From: Lysobacteraceae bacterium | Lineage (GTDB): Bacteria > Pseudomonadota > Gammaproteobacteria > Xanthomonadales > Xanthomonadaceae | Assembly: GCA_003449195.1 (NCBI GenBank) | Contig: DMID01000242.1 | Coordinates: forward strand, 1 to 17,195 | Length of the DNA: 17,195 bases | Reading direction: 5' to 3' | Shown: piece by piece, positions 14,421 through 17,195 of the stretch | Layout: every line of letters begins with the position of its first letter | Numbering within the stretch: the first letter of the stretch is position 1 | The notes under the pieces: model-generated | The model's database searches: none | What the model was told of the DNA's origin: nothing | The model's input: the letters and a program-made list of their open reading frames with translations, nothing else | Made by a program: the position numbers and the translations under genes

Positions 14421-15212
14421 TCAGCCGCCGACGAGGGCTTCCAGCCCGGGCAGATCGAGGATCTTCACCCGGTTGACGTCGGGCAGGGCGATCAGGTTCT
14501 GCCGGCGCAGCTTGGTGAAGCTGCGGCTGACCGTTTCGACGGTCAGGCCGAGGTGGTCGGCGATGTCGCCCCGGCTCATCGGCAGCAGCACCGTGGTGGT
14601 GGTGTTGCCCAGCCGTACCGACTGGTTGAACAGCTTGACGACGAAGTCGGCCAGCTTCTCCACCGGGTTCATTCGCGCCAGGGCCAGCATGCTTTCGTGG
14701 GCGGAATCCAGCTCGGCACAAGCGCGTTCGAACAGTTTGTGCTCGAGCGCGGGGAACTGGTCGCACAGCGCACGCATGCGCTGCACCTCGAACCGGCAGA
14801 CCACCGTCTGGGTCACCGCTTCGATCTGGTTGCGGTAGATCGGCGCGTCGCTGAAGCCGACGTAGTCGCCGGGCATCGCGAAACCCACCACCTGGCGGCG
14901 TCCGTCGGCCAGCAGGCGGACCAGCCGCAGTGCGCCCTTGGTGACGGTGAACACGTACTGGCGGCGGTCGCCTTCGCGGGCGAGGGTCTGGCCGGCAGCC
15001 AGTTCCAGCTGGCCGGCAGCCTCCTCCATCGCGTTGATCTCACTGCCTTCCAGGGCCGAACACACGGCCAGATGCTTGACCGTGCACTGGTCGCAGAAGC
15101 TGGGAGCCCCGCCCTGCGTGGCGCATCCCTTGCCGGGACAAACCGAGGGCGAGCCTGTCAGTGCAGCGGGTACGGCGGAGAGTCGCTGGCGCATGGGGTG
15201 ATCATACCTCAT
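14421..15212 (-). CDS. fnr: FNR-type [4Fe-4S] oxygen-sensing transcription regulator (Crp/Fnr family)
   Basis: A 263-residue Crp/Fnr regulator of the oxygen-sensing FNR type. The N-terminal cluster motif is C40-x2-C43-x7-C51 (FCDQCTVKHLAVC), and C139 in TVVCRF occupies the place of E. coli Cys122, giving four ligands for a [4Fe-4S] cluster. The x7 spacing is like FnrL/FnrN proteins rather than E. coli FNR (x5). An extra pair, C25-PGKG-C30, lies upstream. The cyclic-nucleotide-like beta-roll spans about 60-150, then the dimer helix and a winged HTH (MSRGDIADHLGLTVETVSR, 212-230) with Glu226, Ser229 and Arg230, the residues that read TTGAT. Start is uncertain: ATG 15212, or ATG 15194 which has an AGG-containing sequence upstream. 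It is divergent from hisS and directly upstream of cydABX. Confidence 0.88.
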   Translation of the reverse strand: MRYDHPMRQRLSAVPAALTGSPSVCPGKGCATQGGAPSFCDQCTVKHLAVCSALEGSEINAMEEAAGQLELAAGQTLAREGDRRQYVFTVTKGALRLVRLLADGRRQVVGFAMPGDYVGFSDAPIYRNQIEAVTQTVVCRFEVQRMRALCDQFPALEHKLFERACAELDSAHESMLALARMNPVEKLADFVVKLFNQSVRLGNTTTTVLLPMSRGDIADHLGLTVETVSRSFTKLRRQNLIALPDVNRVKILDLPGLEALVGG

Positions 15213-15235
15213 GGGCCGCCACGGCCCGGGGACGC

Positions 15236-15241
15236 TAGAAT
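15236..15241 (+). promoter_or_regulatory. Candidate -10 element of hisS (TAGAAT)
   Basis: TAGAAT in the 69-base divergent region between the FNR-like gene and hisS. A start near 15248 would give a leader of about 34 bases before the hisS start. The -35 region is GC-rich without a match to consensus, as also seen before purE. Confidence 0.45.
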
Positions 15242-15281
15242 CTCACGCCTGTTTGCCCACGTCATCCCGCAGGAGCCCGTT

Positions 15282-16703
15282 TTGATCAAGCCACGCACCC
15301 CGCCCGGCGTCATGGAATTGCTGCCGCGCGAGCAGATCGCCTTCCAGCGCATGCTCGACGTGATCCGGCGCAACTACGAGCGATTCGGCTTCCTGCCCGT
15401 GGAGACGCCGGTGTTCGAGCTGTCCGAGGTGCTGCTGACCAAATCCGGAGGCGAGACCGAACGACAGGTCTATTTCGTCCAGTCCACTGGCGCCCTGGCC
15501 AATGCGGCCGCCAGTTCGACAGAAGCAGGGGGTGAGGGCGGCTTGCCCGAGCTGGCGCTGCGTTTTGACCTGACCGTGCCGTTGGCCCGTTATGTCGCCG
15601 AGCACGAGCACGAGCTGGCCTTCCCGTTCCGCCGTTACCAGATGCAGCGCGTGTACCGCGGCGAGCGTGCCCAGCGCGGCCGCTTCCGCGAGTTCTACCA
15701 GTGCGACATCGACGTGATCGGCAAGGACGCGCTGAGCATCCGTTTCGATGCCGAAGTGATCGCGGTGATCCATGCGGTGTTCTCCGAGCTGGGCATCGGC
15801 GCGTTCCGCATCCAACTCAACAACCGCAAGCTGATGCGCGGGTTCTTCGAAAGCCTCGGCGTGGCGGACGGCCAGGCGCAGATGCTGGTGCTGCGCGAAG
15901 TGGACAAACTGGACAAGCGCGGCGCCGATTACGTGCGCGAAACGCTGACCGGGCCGGATTTCGGCATCGCCGCCGACAAGGTCCAGGCCATCCTCGATTT
16001 CGTCGAAGTGCGTTCCATCGGACACGACGACGCACTGGGCCATCTCGACGCGTTGGAGGCCCGCGCCGGGCAGGGCAGCGAGGTGCTGCGCGAAGGCGTG
16101 GCCGAACTGCGCGAGGTGTTGCGGCTGGTCAAGGCGCTGGGCGTGCCGGAAAGTGCGTATTGCCTGAATTTTTCCATCGCGCGTGGGCTGGATTACTACA
16201 CCGGCAGCGTCTACGAGACCACGCTGGTCGAGCATCCGCAGATCGGTTCGATCTGTTCGGGCGGCCGTTACGAAAATCTGGCCAGCCACTACACCAAGAG
16301 CCGGCTGCCCGGCGTGGGCATTTCGATCGGCCTGACCCGCCTGTTCTGGCAGCTGCGCGAGGCCGGGCTGATCGACGGCATTGCCGAAAGCAGCGTGCAG
16401 GCGCTGGTGGCGCTGATGGACGAGACGCAGCTGGCCGAGTCGCTGGACATCGCCCGCCATCTGCGTGCCGGCGGCATCAACACCGAAGTGCAGATGGAGC
16501 CGAAGAAGGTAGGCAAGCAGTTCCAGTACGCCGCGCGGGCCGGCATCCGCTTCGTCGCGTTGGCAGGCGAGGACGAGTTGCAGCGTGGCGTGGTGGCGGT
16601 GAAGGACCTCGTCCGCGAGCAGCAGTTCGAGGTCGCGCGCGAGGATCTGGCCGACGCCCTGCGCGTGGAGCTGGAGCAGGCGCGGGCCTTGTCCGGCCGT
16701 TGA
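15282..16703 (+). CDS. hisS: Histidyl-tRNA synthetase, eukaryote-like type
   Basis: Class II aminoacyl-tRNA synthetase that charges tRNA-His. 473 residues, longer than the roughly 424 of E. coli HisRS. Visible: N-terminal PPGVMELLPREQIAFQRML and YERFGFLPVETPVFE (motif 1), LRFDLTVPLARYVAEHE, motif 2 as YRGERAQRGRFREFYQCDID, the HisA box ARGLDYYTGSVYET, motif 3 GVGISIGLTRLFW, and a C-terminal anticodon-binding domain (LVALMDE to the end). LRFDLTVPLARY and REFYQCDIDVIG are like eukaryotic HisRS, where E. coli has LRPEGT and the GYR..H-Q-G type of sequence. The start is TTG 15282, preceded by AGGAG with 6-base spacing; it gives MIKPRTPPG, a natural N-terminus. The frame stays open upstream, but that stretch is antisense to the regulator. 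Confidence 0.94.
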   Translation: MIKPRTPPGVMELLPREQIAFQRMLDVIRRNYERFGFLPVETPVFELSEVLLTKSGGETERQVYFVQSTGALANAAASSTEAGGEGGLPELALRFDLTVPLARYVAEHEHELAFPFRRYQMQRVYRGERAQRGRFREFYQCDIDVIGKDALSIRFDAEVIAVIHAVFSELGIGAFRIQLNNRKLMRGFFESLGVADGQAQMLVLREVDKLDKRGADYVRETLTGPDFGIAADKVQAILDFVEVRSIGHDDALGHLDALEARAGQGSEVLREGVAELREVLRLVKALGVPESAYCLNFSIARGLDYYTGSVYETTLVEHPQIGSICSGGRYENLASHYTKSRLPGVGISIGLTRLFWQLREAGLIDGIAESSVQALVALMDETQLAESLDIARHLRAGGINTEVQMEPKKVGKQFQYAARAGIRFVALAGEDELQRGVVAVKDLVREQQFEVAREDLADALRVELEQARALSGR

Positions 16704-16709
16704 CGCCAA

Positions 16710-16735
16710 GGCCGTCGCGGCTTGCCGCGACGGCC
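16710..16735 (+). terminator. Hairpin after hisS, probable terminator without a T-run
   Basis: GGCCGTCGCGG (16710-16720) pairs perfectly with CCGCGACGGCC (16725-16735) around CTTG, starting 6 bases after the hisS stop. The following CGTGTCGTTC is only mildly T-containing, so termination efficiency is uncertain. Confidence 0.6.
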
Positions 16736-16803
16736 CGTGTCGTTCGACACATTCCCGTTGGGCCATCCGTCGTGCATCCTGCGGACGGGGAGGTACAACT
16801 GCC

Positions 16804-17195
16804 ATGGGGATGACGATGCATACGTTGAAGCAATGTCTGGCGGTCGGCGCATTGGCGCTGGCCGGATGGAATGTGGCTTTTGCCGCGCCCGCCGACGAAC
16901 CGGTGAATCTGGACGTGATCGGAAAGATCCGCCAGGAAGCGTTCTACCGCTCGCAGGTGATGGACACGCTGGGCCATCTGACCGAGGACATCGGCCCGCG
17001 CCTGACCAATTCGCCGAACATGGCCAAGGCCAATGCCTGGACGCGGACGAAGTTGAGCGGCTGGGGGCTGGTGAATGCCCACGACGAAGCGTTTGCCGAT
17101 TTCGGCCGTGGATGGGAATTCCGTTCCGCGTCGGTCGACCTGCTGGCGCCGCGCATGCAGCCGCTGCACGCCTTGCCCAAGGCGTGGACGCCGGG
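16804..17195 (+). CDS. Exported M28-family-like metallopeptidase (5' part)
   Basis: The reading frame runs off the right edge; about 130 residues are visible. A signal peptide is clear (basic start, LAVGALALAGWNVAFAAPA, cleavage near residue 28). The mature start reads VIGKIRQEAFYRSQVMDTLGHLTEDIGPRLTNSPNMAKAN, then WTRTKLSGWGLVNAHDEAF, FGRGWEF and LHALPKAWTPG. This matches the N-terminal part of exported M28/M20-type aminopeptidases, where a PA-domain insertion and zinc-binding residues come later, outside the window. ATG 16804 is preferred over ATGs at 16810 and 16816 because GGGGAGG ends 10 bases upstream. The catalytic residues cannot be checked here, so the peptidase assignment rests on the N-terminal pattern. 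Confidence 0.78.
   Translation, partial: MGMTMHTLKQCLAVGALALAGWNVAFAAPADEPVNLDVIGKIRQEAFYRSQVMDTLGHLTEDIGPRLTNSPNMAKANAWTRTKLSGWGLVNAHDEAFADFGRGWEFRSASVDLLAPRMQPLHALPKAWTP

Noticed and set aside
14262..15281. Upstream extension of the hisS reading frame (about 340 codons)
   Set aside because: It is antisense to the FNR-like gene, while TTG 15282 has a good AGGAG and gives the expected HisRS N-terminus.
15282..15289. TTGATCAA at the hisS start as an FNR site
   Set aside because: FNR sites need four bases between the TTGAT and ATCAA halves; here the halves overlap, and the TTG is the start codon.

Overview
The window is GC-rich, densely coded chromosomal DNA. It most resembles a Lysobacteraceae/Xanthomonadaceae-type gammaproteobacterium. 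The basis is the high GC content, the sspA-sspB and purE-purK pairs, the DUF2272 and DUF3301 proteins, the TAGAAT-like -10 elements just ahead of start codons, and a eukaryote-like histidyl-tRNA synthetase. The family assignment is inference from protein flavour, not from a search. No phage, IS element, integrase, CRISPR array or toxin-antitoxin pair was seen.

Layout: (1) 1-895, + strand: the 3' part of sspA and all of sspB (ClpXP adaptor). (2) 1100-3617, - strand: a probable operon read Trm112-like protein > nadC > DUF2272 exported protein > DUF3301 membrane-anchored protein. (3) 3646-5324, + strand: purE-purK, divergent from the previous operon, with a 4-nt ATGA overlap. (4) 5363-6687: a monocistronic OmpA-family porin with a long leader and a strong terminator. 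(5) 6851-7016, - strand: tRNA-Pro(CGG) with its own promoter and terminator. (6) 7312-10739, + strand: cydD-cydC, the ABC exporter needed to assemble cytochrome bd. (7) 10740-11130: a convergent intergenic region with a degenerate 36-nt direct repeat and two perfect hairpins, one of them a bidirectional terminator. (8) 11131-14086, - strand: cydA-cydB-cydX, a complete cytochrome bd oxidase with an unusual CydX. (9) 14087-14420: the cydA control region, with a perfect FNR/Anr box flanked by two other palindromes. (10) 14421-15212, - strand: an FNR-type [4Fe-4S] oxygen sensor. (11) 15282-16703, + strand: hisS, divergent from the sensor. (12) 16804-17195, + strand: the 5' part of an exported M28-type peptidase.

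Functional picture: the central 9 kb works as an oxygen-response unit. The FNR-like regulator carries the E..SR recognition helix that reads TTGAT half-sites. A perfect TTGAT-N4-ATCAA site lies between its gene and cydA. CydABX is the oxidase, and CydDC on the facing strand supplies its assembly function.

No wholly new system is evident. The points most worth a second look are the three regularly spaced palindromes before cydA, the two-helix CydX, the cysteine pattern of the FNR protein, the eukaryote-like HisRS, and a U-U mismatch in the tRNA-Pro acceptor stem.
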